From Flavobacterium sp. HSC-61S13 (GTDB lineage: Bacteria > Bacteroidota > Bacteroidia > Flavobacteriales > Flavobacteriaceae): a stretch of 64,000 nt of DNA. Positions within the stretch are counted from its first letter, which is position 1, and every line of letters starts with the position of its first letter. The notes beneath the pieces are model-generated. The model was not told where the DNA came from, searched no databases, and was given only the letters and a program-made list of their open reading frames with translations. Shown one piece after another: positions 55,901 to 64,000 of the stretch. The stretch is from assembly GCF_024171535.1 (NCBI RefSeq), contig NZ_JALJZV010000009.1:80196-144195 (forward strand). Reading direction: 5' to 3'. A program made the position numbers and the translations under genes.

Positions 55901-58900
55901 TTCCACAAGCCGCAGTCAATCCGTTATAATTATGTGACCAAGTAATGGTTCCACAATTATCAGTTGACACAGCTCCACCATGATTGTTTAACCAAGCGTT
56001 CAAAGCATCTACTGAAGCTCCGCATTCGATCGTTAAATCTTTTGCTGCTGTTTCAATTATTGGAGCAGTAGTATCTTTAATAATAAAGACTCCTTGTTTG
56101 ATCGTTTTATTTCCAAAAGCATCTTTAGCAATGAAATCAACGATTACAGTACCTGCTTTTCCACAAGTCGTATTGGTATCTTCAATCAAGTATGACCAAG
56201 TAACCGCACCACAAGCGTCAGTAGCAACTGCATCTGCATTACTATCTAACCAAGCTTGGAACTCCACAAGATTTCCTTTACCGTCGCATTCCACTGTTTT
56301 GTTTTGTGGCAATACACTAAATACAGGGGCTGTATTATCTACAATAGTATAGGTAGCTGTTGTAGATATTTTGTTTCCACAAGCATCTGTGGCTACAAAT
56401 GTAACTTCTGCAGTACCCGTATCACCTCCTGAGAAGGTTGTAAAGTTATCAACCCAAGTTACTTCACTACAAGTTTCTGCAACAATTGCTCCACCGTGGC
56501 TTAATAACCAAATATCCAATGCAGCTCTATAATTACCTCCGTCGCACTCTACAATTTTGTTTTGTGCTTCTTTAATAAGTTTTGGTGCAATTTTATTCTC
56601 AATTTTTAAAGTAGCTGCCGTAGTAGCTATATTTCCACAAGCATCTGTTGCTGTAAAAGTAACTAAAGCAGTTCCTGTTACCCCACAAGTTCTCGTAGTT
56701 AAACCGATATAATTATGTGTCCAAGTAACCGCACCACAATTATCTTGTGCTACTGCATGACCACTACCAATCAACCAGTTTTTAATCGCATCTTCCATAC
56801 CTGGTCCACAATCTGTGGTCAAGTTTTGTGCTTGTTTCACAATTACTGGTGGCGTTTTATCTTCCACTTTCACCGTTGCCTGAGTAGTACTTTTGTTGCC
56901 ACAAGAATCTGTTGCAGTAAAAGTCACTAAAGCACTTCCTGTGTTTCCACAAGCCGCAGTTAATCCGTTATAATCATGTGTCCACGTAATGGTTCCACAA
57001 TTATCACTAGATATAGCACCTCCGTGATTGTTTAACCAAGCATTTAATGCATCTACTTCTGCACCACATTCGATCGTCAAGTTTTTAGCTTCTTGATCAA
57101 TGATTGGCGCTATAGTATCTTTAATAATAAATACCGCTTGTTTGAAGGTTTTATTTCCACAAGAATCTGAGGCAATAAAATCAACAATAACAGTTCCCGC
57201 CTTACCGCAAGTCGTGTTGGTATCTTCAATTAAGTAAGTCCAAGTAACTGCACCACAATTGTCTGTTGCTACTGCCCCAGCATGATCAGCCAACCAAGCG
57301 TTGAACTCAGCTAAATTTCCATTTCCGTCACATTCAACAATTTTGTTGACTGGGGCTACCGTAATAACTGGTGCAGTGGTATCTACAACATTAAAAGTAG
57401 CTGTCGTTTTTGACGCATTTCCACAAGCATCTGTAGCAGTAAATATTACCGTTGCAGTTTTAGAACCTGCACAAGAACCAGCCGTTAAAGCCGTGAAATT
57501 ATGAGTCCAAGTTACTGCACTACAACCATCAGTTGCTGTTGCACCTCCATGCTCAGCCAACCATTTGTTTAAGGCTACAGTATGATCTGTACCATCGCAT
57601 TCCACTGTTTTATCAGCAGCTTGTAAGCTAATTGTCGGTGGTGTTTTATCTTCCACTTTGAAAATCGCCGTAGTTGAAATTCTATTTCCACAAGCATCTG
57701 TAGCTGTAAAAGTTACAGTAGCAGCTTGTGTTCCTGAACAAGCACCAGCAGTTAATGATGTATAATTGTGAGTCCAAGTTACTGCACTGCAAGCATCTGT
57801 TGCTACAGCACCACCGTGACTATTTAACCAATTATTTAATGCTGTCGCAGTATCTGTTCCACATTCAACCGCTAAGTTAGCAGCTGGAATATTTAATACT
57901 GGAGCTGTAAGATCTTTTATCGAGATCGTTTGCACACAAGTTTCCACATTTCCACTAGCATCTGTAACCGTAAAAGTTCTTGTAAAAGTTCTTAAACCTG
58001 CTACGCAATTTGAGATTGCTGAATCTGCATACTCGTAGGTAGTATTTCCGCAAGAAGTAACAGCGGTTGGGATACCCGTTACCGATGGATCATAACTAGA
58101 ACCACAAAGCACTTCTACATCAGCAGGACACGCGATTTGCAAAGTACAGCAAACCGGAGGAATCCCCGTAATAGTCAATGGAGTACACAGGCTCGCATTT
58201 TCAAAAGTAACATCATAAGGTTTACCGATGTCAATACTTTCTGAAGTCCAAACATTTCCATTGAAAACACCAGGTGCTCCAGTCCCCGTTGCAATATAAG
58301 GCGCTGTACCGTTCAAGGTAACAAACATTTTATACGACTTCTGATCTACTGAACAGGCGAATTCGATATTCGTTGCTTTTAAATTATTTGTTTTCAACAA
58401 AACTTTAATTGCAGCCACATTACTCTTACACAATCCTCCTGCAATAAATCTATTCACTACATAATACGTTCTATCGTGAATCAATTGAGTTGTAATTGGC
58501 AATTGAGCAACTTCTGCAAGTGCGTCTTGTTCGTTTTCGTACCAAGTTAAATAATATCCATTCGAAAACGTGATATCTGCTAAAGTCGGCTGACCACCTC
58601 CCACTAGCGGACTACAAATCTCACGAGTTTGTTGTGGAGGATTAATCATCAACATCGTATCAATTGGCAAGATCATTGGTATCTCATCTTCGATCAAGAC
58701 TTGATCAATTCCATCTGGACAATTCAAGTTTGGATTAACACATGTCGGTACAGCAATATTTTGGTAAATCGAAACTTTCACTTCTCCAAAATTGTGCTCA
58801 CAAGATAAAGTAGTATCGTCATTCGCTGTATATTTCAACGGTACGTTTACCAATTTAACCTCTGTACCTACAGGAATATTCTTAGTTACCTTATAAATAT

Positions 58901-61900
58901 AACCTCTAACCGGGTCAATTCCTTCAAATGTAGCTACACCTGCAGGAACTAGATAATCATTCGGATTACCTACCATTGCCCAGTCAGCTGGAAATTTGAA
59001 AGCAAATCTATAATCTGTAGTAATGGCATCGGTATTTCCGAAATTACCAGAATTGACTGTAGAAAAATTATAAACCGCTCTTAAGTTACCACCTACGGTC
59101 AACACAGGGTCTAAACGAACTTCGTGTTTGTTAAGAACCATTTCAGGAAAAGCCGTAGAACCACCAGCAACGATAATTCTATTACCACTAGCCGAAGTGA
59201 TACTTCCTTGTGGAAGTGCAGAACCACATACATTTTGCGCAGATGGCAAAAATGAGATTCTCTGACCACTTCTAAATTCACAAGTTTCAATTTTAAAATC
59301 AACTTTTAACTGAATTCGCTCCAATGTATTTAATGAAATACCATTACCTAAAGTAATTATTAGATCCGTTCCATTAATAACTGCGTTAGCAGGATTTCCA
59401 TTTGAAAAAACGGCTCCCGGAGTAATATTACCCGTGAATACAGCACTATATTTAAAACTATTATTATACTTTAATCCTGGAGCTGTTGCTAAAGGAATAC
59501 GTACACTTAAGTTTTTCACATTGGTATCGCCACCGTTGTGTATTTGAATCGTATACGATAATACATCACAAAATCCGTGTTGTGTATTTGCATTCGATTG
59601 ATAAGCTATTGTAGTTTGCAAATTGTTTTTCAATTGACTATATGTCAATACCTTATCATTTACAACACAAACACCCGAATTAATATCTACCGGATAAGCC
59701 GTACAGCTATATCCAACTGGTATCGTCAATGACTCAATATTACAGTTGATCAGATTTGCTTTGATCAAATAGTAATTTGTAGTGGAAGCTGAAAAATCTC
59801 CCAATCTGTAAACATCACCATTCGGTACAACTGCTACAAGTGGATTAGTTCCGTCGTAGTTATCTACTTTTTGAACCGATTGAATAACCAGATTACCTGC
59901 TTTCTTACCTAACCAAACATTCGCAAATGATCTAGAGTCAGATGTATTCGCTATTTTTACAACCCATGAAACTATTTGACCGTCTGGGCTCATGTCTCCA
60001 TCTAAATTGTTGTTAGACAATTCAAGGGTTAAACTTCCAAATCCGGTATTGTAATCTAACTGTTGCGTTTTTGAGAAAGGTGTTTTAATACCTGCTCCAT
60101 CAACCGCATCACCTTCTAAAGTAACTCCTATTGATTGAACTAAAGCAGTTGCCGAAGGCTCACATTCAAATAGAGAAACCGTTGGAGTAATTTCAATAAC
60201 AAAACCTTCATCAAGATTTTTATTACCAGTCAAACCTGAAATGATACTTATTAAATCTACGATATATGTACCATTATTTACATTAAGTCCCGAGATAGTA
60301 GCAGTATTGTTAATCCCCAACCAAGGTTGGTTTTTAACTTCCACCCTCATACCAGTTAATGTCAAAAATGCAGGAACTGTTAAAACCGCTTTTGTCGGTT
60401 GAAATAAATTGCGAAACTCGCCTTCAAACACACCGTCTTGTCTTGAAAAACCAAGAATTGACGAGGTGATCACGAATTTATTATCGCTATTGCTACAAGT
60501 TGTGAAATCGGTTTTACTTCCTTTAACGTCAATGGAATTATTTACATAAAAACCAGTTGCTGTATAAGCTCTACCACATATTTTCTCAACACCATTTGAA
60601 TCGATTAAATAAGACTTCGTCGGGAATTTTTTTAGTCCTACTTGAGAGTCTAAAGCTTTAAACTTCATCGAAAAGCGAACTTTATCACCTTGAGCAAAAG
60701 TAATTAGTGTATTAGGTTGCGTCGCAAGATCAAATTGCAAAACATAGTTGGTAGGATTTTCTACCACTGTCAACCCATCAAACAGAAATTCAACACCACC
60801 ACGTGTTACTACTAAGCTACCAGCAGTAGTCAACAACTGCACATTGGTGTCTGCGTCTTTTTCTATTTGGAACTTCACTTTTGTCCAAGCACCTGCTGAT
60901 GTTATGATTACATCAGAATCCTGATAAACCTCTAATACATCTCCAGTTATAAAAGTACGTACATTGGTGTTATTTTTGTCTACAGGAGTATTAGTTGGTA
61001 CGCCAGAAGCATTCACGGCAAACCCTAAAGTAGTTCTTTCTAAATCTGCTGAACGGTTGTGCAATCCATCGGCACATGGCCCTGCATCACAATAACCCAG
61101 TAAATCTACCTGATTACATTTAAAACTAACTGGTGCACAGCCTGGAGTTTTAATCAATTCCCCACCTATTTTATACCACACATCTTGGACCTCTCCTGGA
61201 ATTTCTCCACCATCGCATAAAAAGTCAATAGGGAATTTCAAACGACTGTTAGACAGGTTTAAATCCTGTCCTGCTGGCCAAGCTTGAGAACCATAAGTAA
61301 ATGTCAAACGGTACTTATTGGCACCATCTGCAGATGGAACTGCATTAACAGCACTAGCACCAGAAAACAATTTTATATCGTTGATGTTTGCCACAGTTAA
61401 CAAATCGGATAACTCTATGGTAATATCAAATTTATCTCCAATGTTTAAACCTGCTGAAGGAATTACAAAATCAGTAAATAAATAATCCGCACCATAAGGT
61501 TGCCCCGATACGATATCAATTTCGCCGATATTTAATCCTTCGTAAGTATAAGTAACCGCTGAACTAACCGTTTTAGTATCGGCATAAGGTCCGCCACAGC
61601 CACCTGTGAAGTCATAAGAAAGACTGTAGTAATTATCATTTGTAGTAAATGAAGTTGGTGCTGTTTCACAGCTAGAAGCACTAGGTGCGCCGTAGAACTG
61701 ATCAAATTTCACCACTACAGTTTGATTCGGATCTAAAGTATTATCAGCACTGATATTAACTTTGATTCGAGTCGGTTTAGTTGCAGTCCCCTCAATCACC
61801 ACAATATCAGCTGGATTCACTGCGATCCCACCTATTGTAAGAGAATTGATATTGATATAACCTTCCACATCATTAGTTCCTATTTCAAAACCAACAGAAG

Positions 61901-62903
61901 AAGCCTCCGCATTCCCTGTATTCTTAACATTCCAAGTATTGGTATAAGTTTGATTGAAACAGGTTATTACTGGAGGAACCGCCGTTACTGCTAACGAAGG
62001 TTTAAACGTATTATCTATATTAATAATATGTTGAGCCGTACCATTCACGTTGGAATTAGTACATTTCGTAGTACACCCATAATACACCTCATAAATTGTA
62101 GGTGTTAAAGAACAGCTGTTAATTTTCACTTTTTCTTTAAACGAAATAGTCCCACCTGTTCCTAAAGATGATCCGGAAAAAGTTATTTTATTTGGATTAG
62201 TAGCATCTACTGTCCAACCCAAAGCAGAAGCAGTTTCATAAGAAACATGACTTAAGCCATTACCCAATAAACGCTCTAGTACCAAAGTCGAGATTGCTCC
62301 ATTTCCTTGATTTCGAATCGTTACCGTACGCATAATTTCATCACCTACTTTACCCGAACTAACCGCTGGGTTGATTGATACCCTTAAAATGGCATAATCG
62401 ATGTTGATGATTTCACTGGTTCCACTTTGTGGATTCGTTGTACATCCTGAAAATGTATAACTAACTACTTGTTGTTCTGGAGCCACTGCACTACCAATAA
62501 CCGAGCACAGCGCTTTAACATTGTAAGTAATCACCATCTCCTCAGATGAAGGACCTGCCGTTAGGCTAGGCAAATTAGCAGTAACCCCCTGTCCGGTTTC
62601 TCCTGAAACCGTTACGGTATTGCCATTCGCTTTTACAGAACCCGTTTGCAGTTCAAAACCTGCTGGGATCTCAATTTTTAATTTTCCTTGGTTACAAGCT
62701 CTACTGCCCTTACCGATTCTTACCGTCAATTGCTGGTAATCACCGCAAACACTAAGTAACGGAACATTACTGTCCGTTTTTAGAGTTTGAGCAGTCGCAC
62801 TAGTTACAAGTAGCAACATAAAAGAAAACAAAGCCACCATTGGAATGGGTACCCTGTTTCTAAAAATCGCAAAAAATCGCATTAGTGTAATTTTGTAATT
62901 CAT
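52905..62903 (-). CDS. Giant gliding-type surface adhesin (SprB-like) with type B sorting domain
   Basis: 3332 residues. Signal peptide to about residue 39 (MVALFSFMLLLVTSATAQ). Residues 40-1590: beta-rich conserved-repeat (DUF11-like) region. Residues 1590-1673: an HYR-like domain. Residues 1674-3076: 16 tandem repeats of about 88 residues, each with ECDG/ECG, TDACSAVTW-type and DACGN-type motifs. Two more HYR-like domains follow. From about 3228 comes a gliding-motility type C-terminal domain (NAVSANGDGNNDALVLKGL, EIFNRWGRLVYSTTNY, PTGTYFYIVQYD, QSGYIHLES). Secreted by the T9SS with the SprF encoded downstream. It is SprB-like by context and domain, but whether it is the main motility adhesin or a paralog is unclear. 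An alternative start at residue 8 exists. Confidence 0.93.
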   Translation of the reverse strand: MNYKITLMRFFAIFRNRVPIPMVALFSFMLLLVTSATAQTLKTDSNVPLLSVCGDYQQLTVRIGKGSRACNQGKLKIEIPAGFELQTGSVKANGNTVTVSGETGQGVTANLPSLTAGPSSEEMVITYNVKALCSVIGSAVAPEQQVVSYTFSGCTTNPQSGTSEIINIDYAILRVSINPAVSSGKVGDEIMRTVTIRNQGNGAISTLVLERLLGNGLSHVSYETASALGWTVDATNPNKITFSGSSLGTGGTISFKEKVKINSCSLTPTIYEVYYGCTTKCTNSNVNGTAQHIINIDNTFKPSLAVTAVPPVITCFNQTYTNTWNVKNTGNAEASSVGFEIGTNDVEGYININSLTIGGIAVNPADIVVIEGTATKPTRIKVNISADNTLDPNQTVVVKFDQFYGAPSASSCETAPTSFTTNDNYYSLSYDFTGGCGGPYADTKTVSSAVTYTYEGLNIGEIDIVSGQPYGADYLFTDFVIPSAGLNIGDKFDITIELSDLLTVANINDIKLFSGASAVNAVPSADGANKYRLTFTYGSQAWPAGQDLNLSNSRLKFPIDFLCDGGEIPGEVQDVWYKIGGELIKTPGCAPVSFKCNQVDLLGYCDAGPCADGLHNRSADLERTTLGFAVNASGVPTNTPVDKNNTNVRTFITGDVLEVYQDSDVIITSAGAWTKVKFQIEKDADTNVQLLTTAGSLVVTRGGVEFLFDGLTVVENPTNYVLQFDLATQPNTLITFAQGDKVRFSMKFKALDSQVGLKKFPTKSYLIDSNGVEKICGRAYTATGFYVNNSIDVKGSKTDFTTCSNSDNKFVITSSILGFSRQDGVFEGEFRNLFQPTKAVLTVPAFLTLTGMRVEVKNQPWLGINNTATISGLNVNNGTYIVDLISIISGLTGNKNLDEGFVIEITPTVSLFECEPSATALVQSIGVTLEGDAVDGAGIKTPFSKTQQLDYNTGFGSLTLELSNNNLDGDMSPDGQIVSWVVKIANTSDSRSFANVWLGKKAGNLVIQSVQKVDNYDGTNPLVAVVPNGDVYRLGDFSASTTNYYLIKANLINCNIESLTIPVGYSCTAYPVDINSGVCVVNDKVLTYSQLKNNLQTTIAYQSNANTQHGFCDVLSYTIQIHNGGDTNVKNLSVRIPLATAPGLKYNNSFKYSAVFTGNITPGAVFSNGNPANAVINGTDLIITLGNGISLNTLERIQLKVDFKIETCEFRSGQRISFLPSAQNVCGSALPQGSITSASGNRIIVAGGSTAFPEMVLNKHEVRLDPVLTVGGNLRAVYNFSTVNSGNFGNTDAITTDYRFAFKFPADWAMVGNPNDYLVPAGVATFEGIDPVRGYIYKVTKNIPVGTEVKLVNVPLKYTANDDTTLSCEHNFGEVKVSIYQNIAVPTCVNPNLNCPDGIDQVLIEDEIPMILPIDTMLMINPPQQTREICSPLVGGGQPTLADITFSNGYYLTWYENEQDALAEVAQLPITTQLIHDRTYYVVNRFIAGGLCKSNVAAIKVLLKTNNLKATNIEFACSVDQKSYKMFVTLNGTAPYIATGTGAPGVFNGNVWTSESIDIGKPYDVTFENASLCTPLTITGIPPVCCTLQIACPADVEVLCGSSYDPSVTGIPTAVTSCGNTTYEYADSAISNCVAGLRTFTRTFTVTDASGNVETCVQTISIKDLTAPVLNIPAANLAVECGTDTATALNNWLNSHGGAVATDACSAVTWTHNYTSLTAGACSGTQAATVTFTATDACGNRISTTAIFKVEDKTPPTISLQAADKTVECDGTDHTVALNKWLAEHGGATATDGCSAVTWTHNFTALTAGSCAGSKTATVIFTATDACGNASKTTATFNVVDTTAPVITVAPVNKIVECDGNGNLAEFNAWLADHAGAVATDNCGAVTWTYLIEDTNTTCGKAGTVIVDFIASDSCGNKTFKQAVFIIKDTIAPIIDQEAKNLTIECGAEVDALNAWLNNHGGAISSDNCGTITWTHDYNGLTAACGNTGSALVTFTATDSCGNKSTTQATVKVEDKTPPVIVKQAQNLTTDCGPGMEDAIKNWLIGSGHAVAQDNCGAVTWTHNYIGLTTRTCGVTGTALVTFTATDACGNIATTAATLKIENKIAPKLIKEAQNKIVECDGGNYRAALDIWLLSHGGAIVAETCSEVTWVDNFTTFSGGDTGTAEVTFVATDACGNKISTTATYTIVDNTAPVFSVLPQNKTVECDGKGNLVEFQAWLDSNADAVATDACGAVTWSYLIEDTNTTCGKAGTVIVDFIAKDAFGNKTIKQGVFIIKDTTAPIIETAAKDLTIECGASVDALNAWLNNHGGAVSTDNCGTITWSHNYNGLTAACGTTGSAIVTFTATDSCGNKTETIATVKVVDTIAPIMVKQAQDLTVSCGADTAVSLNNWLISHGGAVAKDNCGAVTWKHDFTALTTTACGATGSALVTFTATDACGNEVVTKATYSVDDKTAPIITKQAQNKTVECDGSGNTTELTAWLVANGGATATDSCSDLTWTNDYTSLTKACGETGSVIVTFTATDACGNTVKTTATFTIVDTKAPVMTTLPKDEVVECDGAGNQDAFNTWLNSHAGAVATDACSTVLTWSHNIVDTSNLCGKTKVTTVNFVVTDACGNATTKQASFTIADTTGPILTTAATNLTMECGTSGNERIATWLNNHGGATATEACGTVTWSHNYKGLTAACGATGNAEVVFTATDSCGNTTTTIATVSIVDTVAPTLTKEAQNLTVSCGTNTKEALDNWLINRGGAKATDTCSAVTWSNDYVSLTAACGSTGSALVTFTATDACGNTVTSKATFTIEDKTAPVITKTAQNKTVECDGSGNTTELQAWLASQGGAQATDACSAVTWTNDYTSLNKACGATGNAEVTFTATDACGNKVSTTAVFTVIDTKAPVMTTSPQNLVVECDGRGNVEQYNAWIDNHGGAVVTDACSAVTWTHAVVETKDLCGKTKAITVNFIATDACGNSISKSATFTTENTTGPQFEVQAKDLTVDCDGSGNANDLSAWLNTHGGAVAVNACSVDFVWTNDFKGLDKACGSTGSTKVTFTVKDSCGNVSTTTATFTIVDKTAPVFTTNLPKDITLECSAMIPDAAILNATDLCGTAEVSFKEQRENGNCENNYQLVRTWTATDACGNAKTHVQTITIQDTTAPVFVDPLPAAVVFIKCEDLKDAPVLTATDNCGKVTVAFNEEKVQGDCENKYSLLRTWTATDSCGNESTYTQTVHLACEIEIYNAVSANGDGNNDALVLKGLNCYPGNTVEIFNRWGRLVYSTTNYNTNGNVFRGFANAKDVVSKEEKLPTGTYFYIVQYDYNVGNGQSEHMKQSGYIHLESN
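53676..57884 (-). repeat. Sixteen tandem coding repeats forming four copies of a four-repeat unit
   Basis: Sixteen units of about 263 bp. By sequence class they run C-D-A-B four times. A units have PxNKxVECDGxGN and a LIEDTNTTCGK-type segment. B units have AKxLTIECG and DNCGTITW. C units have AQxLTVxCG and NWLISHGGA. D units have AQNKTVECDGSGN. The start of A units recurs every 1044-1053 bp (about 57137, 56093, 55040 and 53990). So the array grew by duplicating a block of roughly 350 residues, followed by divergence. Confidence 0.88.
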
Positions 62904-63894
62904 AAATTGTTTTTTTGTTTTTAATTAAGTTCTGATCACCGTTTTTTAGTGTGATTTCGGTGATTAATTGCGGATTAATTGTTGGTCGTCATTCTCATAA
63001 ATTATTTTTAATGGTTAAACACTCATAAACTAAAACTTTCAATATTTTTTCGTATATTTCAAGTTGCTATTTAGTAAACTGTAGTAAATAGTGACTTGTT
63101 GTCTATTCTCTTTCGTTAAAAAAAATCACACCTTTTTACATTTCCACAGAGATGGCTGCTTAAAAGGAGCTTATTATTTATATGTTTACAACACAGGATT
63201 TCCTTGACATCTTAACATTTTAATTATTCAATCCGTTATTCACTTATTGAAATATTTAGACTTTAACTAACAGCACAGTTCTGTAATCCTAGCAGCACTT
63301 TTATAAAAATGTCTCCACTTCGGATATTTTCAAACCGTGCGCATGCCAAAATCCGATTCTGATATTATTTTTGCAAAATTCTAACAATCAGGTTGATAAA
63401 ATGTTTCAAAAAATTGAAACGAAATACACGCCAATAATTTGGAACATTTATTTTAGAAGTACTAGTTTTATAAAAATCGAGTAATTACAAGGCTTTGACG
63501 AGGTGTTGTCCCAAAAAACGAGGACAATAGGATTCCCAGAAAAATAATTTTGAAAAAAAAAAGCTATTTGAATGTTCTTTTTCAGCTTTTTTTAAACATT
63601 TTTGGTTTTTTATTGAGCCACATCGCGAAATATTATCACAACGATCTAATAACAATGCGCAAAATGCAACAAAAACCACTATATAATAAACAAAACCTAC
63701 CAAAAGAAGTATAAATCAGCAAAAATCCAATTAAATATTTAACAAAATTGAATATTAAAAAAACGGGGAAAAATTCTACAACAAAAATGACTTTAGAAAA
63801 AAACTGTGCCCGTAGATACAGCTTGTATTTCACCAAATACGGCAAAATATCTTAAAAAGTTAAATTAATCGCAAAACGCGATTACTTCAATAAT
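62904..63894. other. Gene-free region upstream of the adhesin operon
   Basis: About 1 kb, very AT-rich. Two small minus-strand open frames (63485-63703 and 63636-63845) show no protein-like composition and I reject them. I see no exact -7 element for the adhesin operon close to its start. A short plus-strand frame, ATG 63787 to TAA 63853-63855 (begins MTLEKNCARRYSLYF), lies in the same frame as the 12-bp repeat that follows; see findings. Long 5' leaders are possible here. Confidence 0.5.
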
Positions 63895-64000
63895 AGCGAA
63901 AGACCTAGCGAAAGACCTAGCGAAAGACCTAGCGAAAGACCTAGCGAAAGACCTAGCGAAAGACCTAGCGAAAGACCTAGCGAAAGACCTAGCGAAAGAC
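63895..64000. repeat. 12-bp tandem repeat (AGCGAAAGACCT), at least 8.8 copies, cut by window edge
   Basis: Perfect copies of AGCGAAAGACCT run from 63895 to the last base. One plus frame would code Ser-Glu-Arg-Pro repeats, another Ala-Lys-Asp-Leu; one is closed by TAG. On the minus strand two frames are open (Arg-Ser-Phe-Ala and Gly-Leu-Ser-Leu). No spacers, so not a CRISPR array. The total length is unknown. Confidence 0.95.

Noticed and set aside
53545..57504. Several plus-strand frames of 65-122 codons opposite the adhesin repeats
   Set aside because: They recur because the repeats recur and are antisense shadows of one coding array.
63485..63845. Two minus-strand frames of 69-72 codons
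   Set aside because: Biased to Phe, Leu, Ile and Tyr as expected from random AT-rich DNA; they overlap each other and have no neighbours in an operon.
63895..64000. CRISPR array
   Set aside because: Units are 12 bp, perfect and directly adjacent with no spacers.

Overview
The window looks like chromosomal DNA of a yellow-pigmented member of the Flavobacteriaceae (Flavobacterium- or Myroides-like). It is AT-rich and carries Bacteroidetes-type -7 promoter elements (TAnnTTTG). It also carries type IX secretion (T9SS) cargo with both kinds of C-terminal sorting domain, a PorP/SprF protein, a gliding-type giant adhesin, and a complete-looking flexirubin/dialkylresorcinol type aryl polyene locus with a Flavobacterium-type tyrosine ammonia-lyase. 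No rRNA, tRNA, CRISPR array, prophage or insertion sequence was recognised.

Region 1 (1-28563) is the pigment locus. A tightly packed minus-strand run of 22 genes (25322 down to 8443) holds a ketoreductase, three complete ketosynthases (KS), two KS-like proteins without the catalytic residues, two acyl carrier proteins, two hotdog dehydratases, DarB and DarA (resorcinol ring formation), an LpxL-type acyltransferase, a thioesterase, an ABC exporter pair, a BtrH-like protein, a polysaccharide deacetylase, LolA and envelope proteins. A second minus-strand run (7149 to beyond position 1), with its own promoter, carries a third dehydratase, a secreted protein, a glycosyltransferase, an MMPL exporter fused to an acyltransferase, and a CrtI-like oxidoreductase cut by the window edge. 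Tyrosine ammonia-lyase (27178-25643) supplies the p-coumarate starter. It is divergent from a halogenase-like flavoprotein (27319-28563). The inferred flow is tyrosine to coumarate, loading on an ACP, chain extension, esterification to the DarA/DarB dialkylresorcinol, then export to the outer membrane. No acyl ligase for the starter is in the window.

Region 2 (28575-40592) is ordinary housekeeping DNA: asparaginase, acyltransferase, TatD, a retropepsin-like protein, DUF3109, MarC, a small flavoprotein, a C-terminal processing protease, dCMP deaminase, TerB, fructose-1,6-bisphosphatase, GNAT and aspartate kinase. Hairpin terminators separate the convergent units.

Region 3 (40670-48787) holds a T9SS cargo protein with a poly-aspartate tract, a roughly 1 kb gene-free stretch with two look-alike hairpins, a membrane-tethered TPR/LuxR-type regulator, an 1137-residue predicted outer-membrane barrel and a 2'-5' RNA ligase-like protein.

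Region 4 (48799-64000) is a surface-adhesion block: an OmpA-type protein, then an operon reading leftwards from a 3332-residue gliding-type adhesin through PorP/SprF to an OmpA/PD40 protein. The adhesin contains 16 cysteine-bearing repeats arranged as four copies of a four-repeat unit. Upstream is a 1.1 kb gene-free region ending, at the window edge, in a 12-bp tandem repeat.
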